NCBI GenBank assembly: GCA_973895155.1
Contig: OZ316892.1
Location: forward strand, 24,242,001-24,306,000
Direction: 5' to 3'
DNA: 64,000 nt
Source of the DNA: Marsupella aquatica
Lineage: Eukaryota > Marchantiophyta
Shown here: in pieces, positions 22,343 through 32,283 of the stretch
How positions within the stretch are numbered: the stretch's first letter is position 1
How the letters are laid out: the number at the start of each line of letters is the position of its first letter
Program-made: the position numbers and the translations under genes
The notes under the pieces: model-generated
Told to the model about the DNA's origin: nothing
What the model saw: the letters and a program-made list of their open reading frames with translations, nothing else
Database searches by the model: none

Positions 22343-24302
22343 CTCCGGGGGGGGGGTCACTATGTGGAGGGCCATACATCACGTGCAATGTTTTAGTGTT
22401 TGACCCCCTAACTTATAAGTGAATTGTTTTTTGCAACACCCTTTCTTTCTTTAAATTTTGTACTTTTTTTTACTAAAAAACTCCTTAAAACTTTTCAGAC
22501 ACTAGTACAGAATTCACCCTTAATCCAATTCTCCTCAAATTGGACCCCTTCGGTGGATTGTTGCAGTTTTTACCGATGTTCCGATTGAAGTCGCATCGTA
22601 TCATCCAATCCCCAAACAATCGGGTTAGCGTTATCAGACCGAGATTGGACTTGTCCAATTAAACTAGTATCGGAAAGATGCATTCAATTCAAAAGAAATG
22701 ACAAACAATTGTCCAATTATGTGAGAATGGCATGACCATTTCCAAGTACTTCGCAATCGGAAACTATTGTGCTATTGTACTACAATGGGACAGGGGTCCC
22801 AATTAGAATCAAATCAAAAATTGAAGTGCGATTACCCCAATCGGCGGCCCTAGCGCTGCCCCGACCTGATCCTACTCCTCCACGGGTTGCATATCACTAG
22901 CTAACTGGTGTATTCTTTTGTGTGAGGCTTCAAGTCTTGCAAGACTGTGGGCTACTAGAGATGTGGGCTACTAGAGAAGTCAGGTCACCCATCCCAAACA
23001 CTATTCCTCTCAATAGGTGCTTAACTTCCTAGTTCTTAGCTCTTGCGTTGTACATGCAACCTTAGGCACATTTGATGCTTCTTATAGAGTGCTTGGGGTT
23101 TTTATACACCTCTGAGTTCATTTAGATCCACAGTTTGGGCCAATTCTTGATGAATTCTTGCGTATCATGACATTGGGTTGCGTGGTCAATTATGAAAGCT
23201 CTATGTTGACCATATGGGAACCAATTTACCTATCAATGTTAGATCGCCAAATAAACCAATATCCTCCTCAAATTGCTACAATTCCTTTTGGGGCGTGGTT
23301 AAGTTCATTTAGGGATACAATATATATAGAATTTTGACCTAGATGACGATGAAGACAACTGTTTTTGTTGACCGCAATAATTTTTTTCATCGAGTCAAAA
23401 GGCTTTGACTTACAATTTAACGAAAACTTTTGGTAACCATTATAGGGTAGTGCATTGTAAAGATAGGAATGGCCATTGGCATAAGATTTCTCATCCTAGG
23501 AACACAGACTACAAAGGCTATGCTACACATGATTCAGGACCGGTCAATACTTTCCATGAGCAGATGAGGGATGACCCTGGCCTTGCCAAAGGTTCCAATT
23601 CTAAATGAATTGTAGACACACTTCCAATTCCCAAAGAGTTGGACCCCAAAGTCCATTGTACCAACAATTGGACCAAGATCTCATTGTATTTGTATTGCAA
23701 ATATGAATCCCATTGCCTACCACTTGGAAACAATTGTCCAATCCTGAAAACCTTGGAATATCCAATTCCATGCGCATCGAAAACTTCCAATTTGTATTGA
23801 ATGGCAACTTCCAATTCTAATTTGATCGGAAAACGTGCTTACGTTTTTCTTTGGAAAGGGGTTCCAATTCATCTAGCATTGGAGAAGAATCAGACCAAGC
23901 GGTCCAATTGTTTCTGGCTTGGACAAACAATCCAACTTTTCCTACATCGTAGTGATGGCCCGTTTGTGATTGGGTTGGAATGGTGATAGTCCGATTCTAG
24001 TTTAATGGCAAGGTCCGATATGCGTTGGCTTGGATGGTTGGATCGTACATCCAATTAGAATAGAATCGGAAACCTTGGCATCATCGGAAGGTGAGAATCG
24101 GACTAGGCCCCAAAATGTACTAGTGAGAAAATGTTTTTACAATAAATTATAGGCCTATTTGTTCTTTACAGCCAATCAATCAAAAGCATTTTGATTTTTT
24201 CTTCAACAAAACTTTGGAAGTCTTTTGCCACACCCATTTAAATGGGTCTATACTTAGTTCATTGCACGTGATGTGTCACTTCCGTGGAAGTGACCCCCCA
24301 AG
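22343..24302 (-). mobile_element. CTCGGGGG-family MITE split by a CACTA-like element
   Basis: In reverse orientation this copy starts CTCCGGGGGGGGGGTCAC and ends GTGACCCCCCAAG. The 8-mers AAGGTGAG (22335-22342) and GAGGTGAG (24303-24310) flank it, a 7-of-8 target duplication, though the site is itself repetitive. Removing the nested element (22500-24125) leaves about 331 bp, nearly the length of the 328-bp copy at 36237-36564, with collinear interior blocks including ACCCATTTAAATGGGT. Confidence 0.8.
22500..24125. mobile_element. Non-autonomous CACTA-like element
   Basis: The ends are perfect 10-bp inverted repeats, CACTAGTACA at 22500 and TGTACTAGTG at 24125. They are flanked by the 3-bp duplication AGA (22497-22499 and 24126-24128), the hallmark of CACTA/CMC transposons. 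Numerous TCCAATT and AATTGGA motifs cluster in both subterminal regions, as CACTA elements usually show. No transposase is present in the 1626 bp. Confidence 0.85.
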
Positions 24303-24614
24303 GAGGTGAGAAAAGATGTTGAGGTTGGCACCAATGAATCATGTGGACACATCACCCAACTAATCACCTCATAATATGTGGTCATTTATAGGATGTGGCC
24401 ATCATCATATATGGCATGACCATCATTCATTCCAAATCATATCAATTTTTTTGGTCACCCAAGGGTATGTTAAATGCCATCACCCATGTTGTTCTTGTCA
24501 TCATTTTGGATTACAACCAAGAATGGTAGATTCACCTCATATATAATTTGGGGTCCTGCCACCCAACTGAGACCACTTTTGGCAGCATTATTTGGCTCCA
24601 ATGGGAACACACTT
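24303..24614. other. No gene recognised
   Basis: Starts with the tail of the minisatellite, then AT-rich sequence rich in CACC and ATCAT without ORFs of note. Confidence 0.35.
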
Positions 24615-24850
24615 CTTGGGAGGGTTACTTCCATCACGCACAAATAAGTACAGGGTTTAGTGAAATACTTTTAAATTTTTGTTGAAGAACATTAGGGGTA
24701 TTTTAATACAATTTTGAGAATTATAAGAATCATAGGGTTTTGAAATCAAAATTAGGAATATTCCATTAAGTTAGAGGTAAAACAATTCCTAAAAAATATT
24801 TATTGACTTATGTAAGTAGGGGGTAATTCCAAAAGCATGAAGAAACTGAA
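24615..24850 (+). mobile_element. Left-end-like segment of CTCGGGGG family
   Basis: CTTGGGAGGGTTACTTCC followed by ATCACGCAC resembles a diverged family end and subterminal motif. The interior blocks GAAGAACATTAGGGG, TTTTGAGAATTATAAGAA and GGAATATTCC match the left ends of the copies at 1700-1900 and 48830-48960. It could be the left end of a larger element whose right end is at 47052 (see findings). Confidence 0.45.
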
Positions 24851-24914
24851 AATTTTTAAATTTTCTATGGTGTTTAAACTATAATTATTGCTAACATAGC
24901 GAAGATAGCATTAT

Positions 24915-25080
24915 GTCTACAAGTTACGGGTTCCCAAGTCTAAGTTATAAACTCCTATTTACGAGTTTACTAGTTACTAGTTAATAGTATCCTGGTTTAC
25001 GAGTTTACGAGTTCCCGACTGTTTACTAGTTACGAGTTTACTAGTTAGGACTTAGGAGTTTACGAGTTACGCTTTACGAT
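24915..25080 (+). repeat. TACGAGTTTACTAGTT repeat cluster
   Basis: About ten irregular copies of ACGAGTTT, TTACTAGTT and GAGTTACG lie head to tail. A smaller cluster of the same motifs in the same orientation lies at 38500-38605, on the other side of the interrupted ORF. They look like paired subterminal motifs of one element. Confidence 0.65.
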
Positions 25081-25266
25081 TTGGCGACCGGGGATCGCGA
25101 CGTCTTACGGCTACATTCAACGGGACTTAGAAACGGAATGGCGAGCGTCATTAAAGTGAAGGCAAGGTAGACCTCGGGCGCTCACTCCTGATTAAATCCC
25201 TACCTCCTCCATTAATCCGTTCGGCCTTCCCATCTCCTTGCACTGCTACAAGACACAATTTGAGCT

Positions 25267-26611
25267 ATGGATGGCCTGGGAGCTGATGAACAATACCGAG
25301 TTAACGCATTGGCAATTCCTAAGAGTGTAGTCGCTCGAATTTCACAAGCGCCCGATAGTTATGCAAATTTACAGACTTCATTACAGCAGCTAGGTCTGGG
25401 GCATCTACTTGCCGTACCTTGGGACGTAGAACTCGACTCATACTTGCAGGATTTTGTGAAGGGGTCACTACTTGCTCCTAAATTTCGACAGACCATTCGA
25501 GCTCGGCCGAGTCTGTGGACTGTGGAGAAAATTGCTCGTGCCTTCTGCTGCCCTTCAGAAGGAGAAGGATTGTATTCAAAGAAGAAAGATTTATCTACTC
25601 CCTACTTCTCTGGGATCCGCAATCTCACAAATGGCTGGAATCTAACACAGTGTACTTATCCAGATTTGAGAGTGCTGCTGGAATTTCTAGTGCCAATTTT
25701 ACACCCAAAAAAGCCAACCATTTGCCCAGTGGCTTTGGTGAACACAATTGTAGCTGCACACAGTGGAGCCATCGAAGTGAATTGGGCCTTGTTAATTTTC
25801 AATGTGATGAAGGATCAGGTGAGGAGCATGAAGGCAGGTAGACCTACCTATCTGCAGGTATATCTGTCTCAGCTCTATCAGGCTTATGATTGTTTACATC
25901 GAGAGGAGAGAACCGAAAGAGGATCTTACTCCTGATCAAACTAGGCATTGAAGAAGAAATTGGTGTGGAAGAACCAGTGGATGCTATTCCCCTGGATTCT
26001 AATGATCAGAATGTGGACGTTGATATGGATTTGGAAGATGCCTCCGTGGGTGAACTTGAAGTTTCATCTGCTCACGATATGGAGTTGGTTCGACATCCTC
26101 TCGTTAACTTGGTGTATTCAAGAGGAGTCAACGAGGAAAATCAACCTTGGAGCTGAAAAAGCTGAGGACGACTCTAAGCAACACCAAGCTATTGCTGACC
26201 CGACCACTGCTGTCATCCTGAGGGTTGATCCGACTACTACTTCAAAGGCAGAGTTCAACCAACAACTTATTGATAAGTTAATTACTCTTTTCGGTTGTGA
26301 TGATGTGGAACTCTATGATGTTCTCTGTAATTTAAGATCAGAGGTAGTCAGCTTATCATCCCCATTTCCAGATCAATTAACTCCTGTCAGGACCACCTCC
26401 CCTATTGTGGGGTCAGCCTTAGAAGAATTCGTTGCTCTCAGTCCTGTTGCACCAAAACCTGCCTGTAGAGCCAAGTGAACCTGTCCCTGTGACAGAGGAT
26501 GTAAATTATGCTGCCATTGTAAACGATTTACTGGACATGCTACAGTGTGAGCCACAGGAGATAATGTCAATTGTTAGCAACTTAACTCAGAAATTCCCAG
26601 TTGTAGAAACT
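25267..26611 (+). pseudogene. Interrupted ORF of unknown family, 5' part
   Basis: The first open stretch (25267-25935, 222 codons) is an alpha-helical-looking protein with LQQLGLGHLL, a WTVEKIARAFCCPSEGE segment and CPVALVNTIVAAHSGAIEVN. I do not firmly recognise it. The texture resembles transposon-encoded plant proteins of uncharacterised type. After 25935 the frame shifts, an acidic stretch follows (about 25948-26156), then two further frame changes lead to a frame that reaches the transposon border at 26611 in the sequence FPVVET. Reading resumes in the same frame at 37217, so the big transposon landed inside this ORF. Confidence 0.55.
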
Positions 26612-26829
26612 CTCGGGGGTCTCACTTCGCGAAAACGGCACATCACGTGCGAGAAAGTATAGGGTCATTTTATTAGATTATAGGAAAGACTTAAGAAGAT
26701 TTGTGTAAGAACAATAGGGGTCAATATAATCATAAATACACTTTAAAGAATGATAGGGTTGTTTGCGGGGGGTTCAATGTCCATGGAATGGGTTGAGGAA
26801 AGATAGGGTAATATCTTATGAGAAAACAA

Positions 26830-26946
26830 GGTATACACGTGTCACCATCGGATTGGGACACGTGGCACCCATTTCAAAATAGGGGGTACTCAATTGGGTA
26901 GTCTACATATTTGAGACATGGCAAGAGTTTTGGATGGGGTATATAC
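26830..26946 (+). promoter_or_regulatory. Candidate transposon promoter with two G-boxes
   Basis: Two CACGTG G-boxes lie at 26836-26841 and 26859-26864, embedded as ACACGTGTC and GACACGTGGC, which resemble ABA-responsive elements. A TATATA sequence follows at 26940-26945. The arrangement would suit a plant promoter reading rightward into the element. Activity is inferred. Confidence 0.4.
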
Positions 26947-27377
26947 GAGAGTGGGGTAGGTTTCGACTCGTACCCGGCCTCCATGTTTAGGGTTTTTGGG
27001 GGACCATTTTGAATGTCCCTGGTTAGCGCCCAATTTGTTCCTCGCATGCCTCCATAGCATCTTGTTTGTCCAAAGGGAGTGCTATGTTGCTAACGGGAGT
27101 GCTGCGCTGCTAACGGGAGTCTTGCATTGGTGCTTGCTGCTTGCACACATAGGAGTGTATGCGGCCCTTGCTGAAACGGGGCCTGAACGGGAGGTGCGCA
27201 TTGCTTGCTCGAAGTGCTCCATTGCTGCTTGCACACACAGGGGTGCTGCGCTGTGAGGGTTGCTCAAACGGGAGTCGCACCTGCTTGCTCAAAGAGTTCA
27301 AGTGCTGCTCTATTCAGTTCAGGTATGGGAGTGCTTGATCTTGCTTGCTTCAACAATCATCCTTAGTTTCTTTTGTT

Positions 27378-28195
27378 TGTGCTGCTCGTTTTTTGCTGCT
27401 TGCTTTGTATTGATCGAGACGAAGTGCTATGAATCGGGCTGCTGTAGGTTATGATCAATGTGAGCTACAATTTCTATTGATTGATAGTGGGCTGCGAGGT
27501 GGCTGCGAGGTGGGTTGCGATCAAGTTCAGAGTTGAGCTGCAATCTGGTTGAGCTAGGTTGCAATCCGAGCTAGAGCTTAGCTGCGCTGGGCTGCATTGA
27601 GCTGCGCTAGGCTGCATTGAGTTGGGTTGCGCATTGAGCTGAGGTGCACATTGAGCTAGGCTACACGTACTATGCTGAGCTCCATTGAGCTGCGCTTGCA
27701 GCGCTGGGCTACTGCATGGATTTGGGCTGCTAAAGGTGTTGTTGGCGATCGGGTTTGTGTTGCTCGCTTTTTACTGCTTGCTTTGTGTTGATCCAGAAGA
27801 AGTGCTATGAATCGGGCTGTTGCAGGTTATGATCAATGTTGAACTACAGTTTCTATTGATCGATAGTGGGCTGCGAGGTGGGTTGTGAGGTGGGCTGCGA
27901 GGTGGCTGCGAGGTGGGCTACGAGGTGGCTGCGAGGTGGGCTGCGAGTTGGGGTTGCGATCGAGTTCAGAGTTGTAATCTGGTTGAGCTGGGCTGCAATC
28001 CGAGCTAGAGCTGAGCTGTGCTGGGCTGCATTGAGCTGCGCTAGGTTGCATTGAGCTGGGCTGCATTGAGCTGAGCTGAGGTGCACATTGAGCTGGGCTA
28101 CACGTACTTCCCTGAGCTCCATTGAGCTGCACTTGCAGCGCTGGGCTACTGCACGGATTTGGGCTGCTAAAAGCTGCTGTTGGCGATCGGGTTTT
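27378..28195 (+). repeat. Duplicated CTGC-rich leader of the transposon
   Basis: A unit of about 380-430 bp is present twice, beginning near 27378 (GCTGCTCGTTTTTTGC) and near 27757 (GTTGCTCGCTTTTTACTGC). Each copy has GTGCTATGAATCGGGCTG, a run of GGCTGCGAGGTG repeats, a TTGAGCTGCGC-rich run and the end CTACTGCAYGGATTTGGGCTGC. The ORFs across it are repeat-driven and change frame, so I treat it as non-coding leader. Confidence 0.75.
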
Positions 28196-29629
28196 GGTGC
28201 CTTTGTTGTGGAGGCAAGCTAGTGCACTCCCGTTTGCTCCTACAATGACCTTTTACTTTGAAACGGGAGGCCGCTGCTGTGGGGAGTGTTGCACTCAAAC
28301 GGGACGCTGCTGTCAGGAGTGCTGCATTGCTCAACTGGGAGGTGTGCGCTGCCTGCTCCAATGGGAGTGCTGCTCCATTGCTTGCTTGCTTTGACAATAT
28401 ATCATGCTTTCTATGCGGGTTTCTAAGGCAGCTGTGTCCCAAAATTGTAGGCTTAGTCGAGAGGAAGCTGCTTGCTTTGTTTACGTTGCTTGTTGTGTGC
28501 TCTCACAACAATGTCGTTGTTGATTGATGTTGTGCTGTAGATGCCATTGTTGTGCTTTCAGTTGCTCTTGTGGTGCTGCTGTTGAGAGCTGGGTTGCAAT
28601 CAAGTTGAGAGGTGGGTTGCGCTGTAGGGAGAACATTGGGCTGCCTCTGGAAAATCAGAAAATCAGCTGAGACAAAATGAAGTGAGATTTTCAGGGAGAT
28701 TTCAACTACGTTCAGGTACGGTCATTTTTAGAACTTGCTTCGGAGCTTAGTCTTTGAGTGAGCAATGGTTCTAGCTCATGGTGGAATAGGATTGACAACT
28801 CTTGTTCAACTATGGGGTATCGTTGCAGGGTTAGTGATTCATTTTTGTTTCATTGCTTATTGAAACCGAGGCTCAAACCAAAACTTGCTTTGTTTTCAGG
28901 CTCCTCTGGCTGTTGGATTGTTGTTGAGTTGCTGAGGGCTAAAGTGTCCCATTTTTTACACCTCAAAGTGAAATCAGGTATGACTTAGGGGACTCAAACC
29001 ATGTCTAGACCAGGCTCTGGACACTACATTGAAACTTAGCTATCAATTTTGTAAGGACTAGGTCACACATCTCTGTGCGAAAGTGTGTTCATGCTGGGAA
29101 ATTTTGACTAGAACTTGTTGCTGTATAGTTCTTATTGAATGATTCAGTTCACCCTTAGGTAGTTGCTTGCAGGGGTACAGGCAAAGCAAGGGGCTGTTGA
29201 GGAGCACCTATCTTTATGCTGCTGCAAACTCTGCTAAAATGTTGAGTTGAGCTACTGTACGGGACCTGTGTTGGTATTAAATTTCAGGTATGTCATTTCC
29301 ATCCATGACTTCAACCATTTCTAGTCGAGCAGAAGTTTATTTAGCAGCTTCAAATGTAGTAGGGGAGTTGTAATGTATTCCATGAAGTTAAATTTGACAT
29401 GTGGGCAATAATGCTTCTATTCACCAGAGTTGATGCTGAGCTGCTGGGCGGATCAAACTCTTTTTGAAGTGTGGTGCCTGGAGACGTTGTTCAATTCTTT
29501 ACGTCTGTCGAGCGGTAGAGGCAGTTGAGGTGTTGCCCCATTCTGATTACTGGTAGACATTGTTACTGGTTTGTTGCAGTTGGTGAGGAGTAGGTACCCT
29601 TCCATTCATCATTTACAAAAAATAGTGTC
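28196..29629 (+). other. Non-coding spacer within the transposon
   Basis: No ORF with recognisable domains. Repeated GTTCAGGTA- and ATTTCAGGTATG-type junctions with T-rich stretches suggest transcribed, perhaps spliced, leader sequence, but exons cannot be assigned. Confidence 0.3.
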
Positions 29630-29725
29630 ATGGCTATATTGAAGATTACCCTAGAGGAGAATTATGAGAAGCTCCTTTTGCAGCATCCAGACGAATGCTG
29701 CTGGTGTGAATCATGTGTCAAGTGA
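29630..29725 (+). pseudogene. Truncated duplicate of the Cys-rich ORF
   Basis: This 31-codon ORF starts MAILKITLEENYEKLLLQH and ends CCWCESCVK, closely matching the first 31 residues of the ORF at 29979, then stops at TGA where the longer copy continues. The upstream bases are also shared (AAAAAATAGTGYCATGGC), so a segment of roughly 120 bp was duplicated about 349 bp apart. Confidence 0.6.
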
Positions 29726-29978
29726 ACATGTAGTAACATGCATGGCCAATTGGTTGTCTTCATGTAATGGGAAGTTTTTGAAACTTAGAAATTGAATGGT
29801 GGTTTCAATTTTGTTCACAGGTTGCAAAAGGAATTGTCATCAGCGCTTGCAGTAGTGAGCACCAACACTTGCGGTGAAGCAGTTTGCTAGAACACATAGT
29901 GTACCTAGTGAATTGTAAGTTGCCTGTCATTGCACGTCTGATCGTCTGGCCATTCACCAAGTATAAAAAAATAGTGCC

Positions 29979-30377
29979 ATGGCTATATTGGGCATTACAT
30001 TAGAAGCGAATTATGAGAAGCTCCTTCTGCAGCATCCAGATGAATGCTGCTGGTGTGAACCTTGTGTCAAGTGCAGGGTTGGTGATGGGAATTTTGAATG
30101 GTTCCATTGCTTCTGCTTGAAAATGCGTGGAAGACTTGTTACTAGGACATACATGGGAAAGCATGGCAAAGTTGTCACACGTCGCTGGAAGTGCTCTTGT
30201 ATAAGGCCAACCATTTGGCCTCAAAATGAGTGTCTTTTACGCAAGATTGTCGTCCCGGACACGCTTGACATTGTAGTCCCTGATAGTATTCCACATTCAA
30301 CTGAGCTTGATATTGTAGCCCCAGATAGTATTCCAGATCAAGCTAAGGTTACAACCCATGGATGCTTGACATTGTAG
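29979..30377 (+). CDS. Small Cys-rich protein of the transposon
   Basis: A 132-codon ORF of unknown function. Its first 80 residues hold paired cysteines and a histidine: CCWCEPCVKC near 23-32, WFHCFCLK near 42-49 and WKCSC near 69-73, possibly a zinc-binding fold. The last part repeats LDIVVPDSIP-like units about three times. It begins MAILGITLEANYEKLLLQH and follows the duplicated start at 29630. It may be a first exon of the PHD-protein gene downstream rather than a separate gene. Confidence 0.45.
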   Translation: MAILGITLEANYEKLLLQHPDECCWCEPCVKCRVGDGNFEWFHCFCLKMRGRLVTRTYMGKHGKVVTRRWKCSCIRPTIWPQNECLLRKIVVPDTLDIVVPDSIPHSTELDIVAPDSIPDQAKVTTHGCLTL

Positions 30378-30693
30378 TCCCTGATAGTACATGGATGCGT
30401 TGTTCATATATGACTAGGCCTTTGTTTGCAAGGCTGCAATTGTACCATCCATGATATATGAGAATATTTTTCATTCCCATTATGTGGCAAAGTTTTGCAA
30501 GCTGGCATTGTATTTATGTATGTCTTGGTTGGTGGGTGTTCAGGTTGCACTGTGTAGTTGACTTCATCTGGGAGGGAGGTTTGCAGATCATTGGAGCAGG
30601 TGCTATGATTAACCTTATCTTTGTCTATGGATTGCTCACTATCATCATGTCCCCCTCATATGTGATGTGCTTTGTGATGATTGCAGTTGAACC

Positions 30694-31368
30694 ATGCCGA
30701 CAAGGGCTTCAAACATAAAGAAAGCAACACAGTCCTCTGACAGAGGAGCCTCTTTGGAAGAGGTATTGCGTATTCCGTTGTTCTCTGAGCAAGAGATTCT
30801 ACAAACTAGCCCTCATGTTTGTGCAATTTGTGAGCATGGTGGGAAGTTGGTAATTTGTGATGGGCCATGTCACAGGCAATTTCATTATGTGGTTGGAGAT
30901 GAAGCCCCTAATGACTCTTGCCCCTGTGTAGTCCTTCCCCTCCATCATGGAGGGAAGCCATGGTTTTGCCCAAATTGTAACCAGGACCAGGCCATGTGTT
31001 ATGGGTGCCGCACTGTGGGACCGTCACCTACAATTGTGCGAAAATGCTCTGATCGTTTTTGTGTACGATTTTATTGCTTTGGGTGTTTGGTAGCTGATGC
31101 AAAGTCCTGCCCACTGCATACATGTGTGACATGTTATCAGAGTCTTGAGGGTCAGATGGTCAAGAACATGGTACAATGTCTACGATGTCCAAATGCCTGG
31201 CATACAGATTGTCTCCAGATGATCAAAAGCAAAGGGTTTGCTCATGATAGGGACATCTGGGACCATGAAGCACATGGACAACAGCGAAAAATGTTTTATT
31301 GCCCCCGTCATCCTATTGATCCACACCTCAAGACTCCAATCAGGGACCACATTTCATGGCTCCAGTGA
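30694..31368 (+). CDS. EDM2-like triple PHD/zinc-finger protein in a transposon
   Basis: This 224-residue protein resembles the composite PHD region of plant EDM2 (ENHANCED DOWNY MILDEW 2), a nuclear chromatin reader. First finger: C43-C46 (VCAICEHGG), C55-C59, H64, C92-C95 (FCPNC). Second: C102-C105, C118-C123, C128-C131, C139-H142. Third: C144-C147, C162-C165, H170-C173, ending C203-H206. The closing YCPRHPIDPHLKTPIRDH is close to the equivalent EDM2 segment as I recall it. EDM2's N-terminal and methyltransferase-like parts are absent. The ATG lies just after a TTGCAG acceptor-like site, so upstream exons are possible. The frame is fully open although the transposase is broken. The gene sits inside the 10.6-kb transposon and reads the same way as its transposase. 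Family assignment is by eye; function in the element is inferred. Confidence 0.75.
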   Translation: MPTRASNIKKATQSSDRGASLEEVLRIPLFSEQEILQTSPHVCAICEHGGKLVICDGPCHRQFHYVVGDEAPNDSCPCVVLPLHHGGKPWFCPNCNQDQAMCYGCRTVGPSPTIVRKCSDRFCVRFYCFGCLVADAKSCPLHTCVTCYQSLEGQMVKNMVQCLRCPNAWHTDCLQMIKSKGFAHDRDIWDHEAHGQQRKMFYCPRHPIDPHLKTPIRDHISWLQ

Positions 31369-31863
31369 TCTGAATAATGAACAAACCTATTACTTAGGTT
31401 TCAACGTCTTAGTGGGGTATGAGCAAGGCACATACTTAAGGTGCATCATGGGTGGTAGTACCCAATTTTATTAGTGTTGACATTTTGTCATAATTAAGGT
31501 CACTAATAGTGCTGCATTTTGATGAGCAGAAGCACTAAACCTCGGGAATTGTTAGAAAAGCAGGCGACAAGGATATTTTGTCCAAAGATATTTTATCCAA
31601 CTTTAACGGTATATCATGATTTTCACTGAATACATTTGCATGTATGACGGATTGCATTATAAAGTGTTTTGGCCTATTAGCACTTCTATTGTTAAATGTA
31701 TGCTGACATTATGTACATTACATGAGAATGTGTATGTTGTCATTGCATCTCTTGAAGATCCTAATGTGTTTCCCTTGTGTGTATTTCAAATGTATTTGTG
31801 CAGGTCTTTCTGTTATCGACTCCAAAAGCAATGGTCCTATGCATGTTCTAGATTTGTATTGCA
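31369..31863 (+). other. Spacer between PHD gene and transposase
   Basis: AT-rich sequence with no recognisable coding. It ends in TATTTGTGCAG at about 31803, a good acceptor-like site upstream of the next ATG at 31864, so it may hold an intron. Confidence 0.35.
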
Positions 31864-32283
31864 ATGGCAGCCCCTAAACCCAACTCTGTTAAATTAATAC
31901 GCAAAGTTGGGGATGACAAGGCTGATTTACCAATCTGTGTTTTGTCATTCAAAGAAGGACACACCCTACATGATTTTAGGGCTCGTATTGCCTCTACTCT
32001 AGACTTTGACTTTGATTTTTGGGATGAGAGACTTCCTGGTCGAGTGAAACTTGTACATGAGAAATTAATTGATCTGTCTGAGCTGGATGGAAGAGTTATT
32101 GTTGTACAACAAGAACTTGGAGATGGTGGGAGGATCCCACCAGTACCCTGTCATCCTTGCACTCCTGCGTCAGTGGGTCCAAATACTGGGACACCACAAC
32201 TAGGGCCAACAGCATCAGCACCCTCCCCTGTAAGGGCTTCTTTTGAGTCACAATTGATGGGAGATGTCCCATCAAAGCTATGA
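31864..32283 (+). CDS. N-terminal ORF of the transposase region
   Basis: A 139-codon ORF. Residues about 8-85 alternate strand-like and helix-like segments (SVKLIRKVG, LPICVLSFKEG, LHDFRARIASTL, GRVIVVQQEL), reminiscent of a ubiquitin-like or PB1-like fold. A Pro/Ser/Thr-rich linker follows. The frame stops at TGA (32281-32283) but stays open beyond it into KDEWMRLEKWVHKKGY and a C-x2-C motif (HLECLEC). The original protein was therefore probably longer, and continuous with the transposase. Confidence 0.4.
   Translation: MAAPKPNSVKLIRKVGDDKADLPICVLSFKEGHTLHDFRARIASTLDFDFDFWDERLPGRVKLVHEKLIDLSELDGRVIVVQQELGDGGRIPPVPCHPCTPASVGPNTGTPQLGPTASAPSPVRASFESQLMGDVPSKL

Noticed and set aside
30000-30224. 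Minus-strand ORFs over the Cys-rich ORF
   Set aside because: They are shadows; the plus-strand frame is the one with paired cysteines and a duplicated start.
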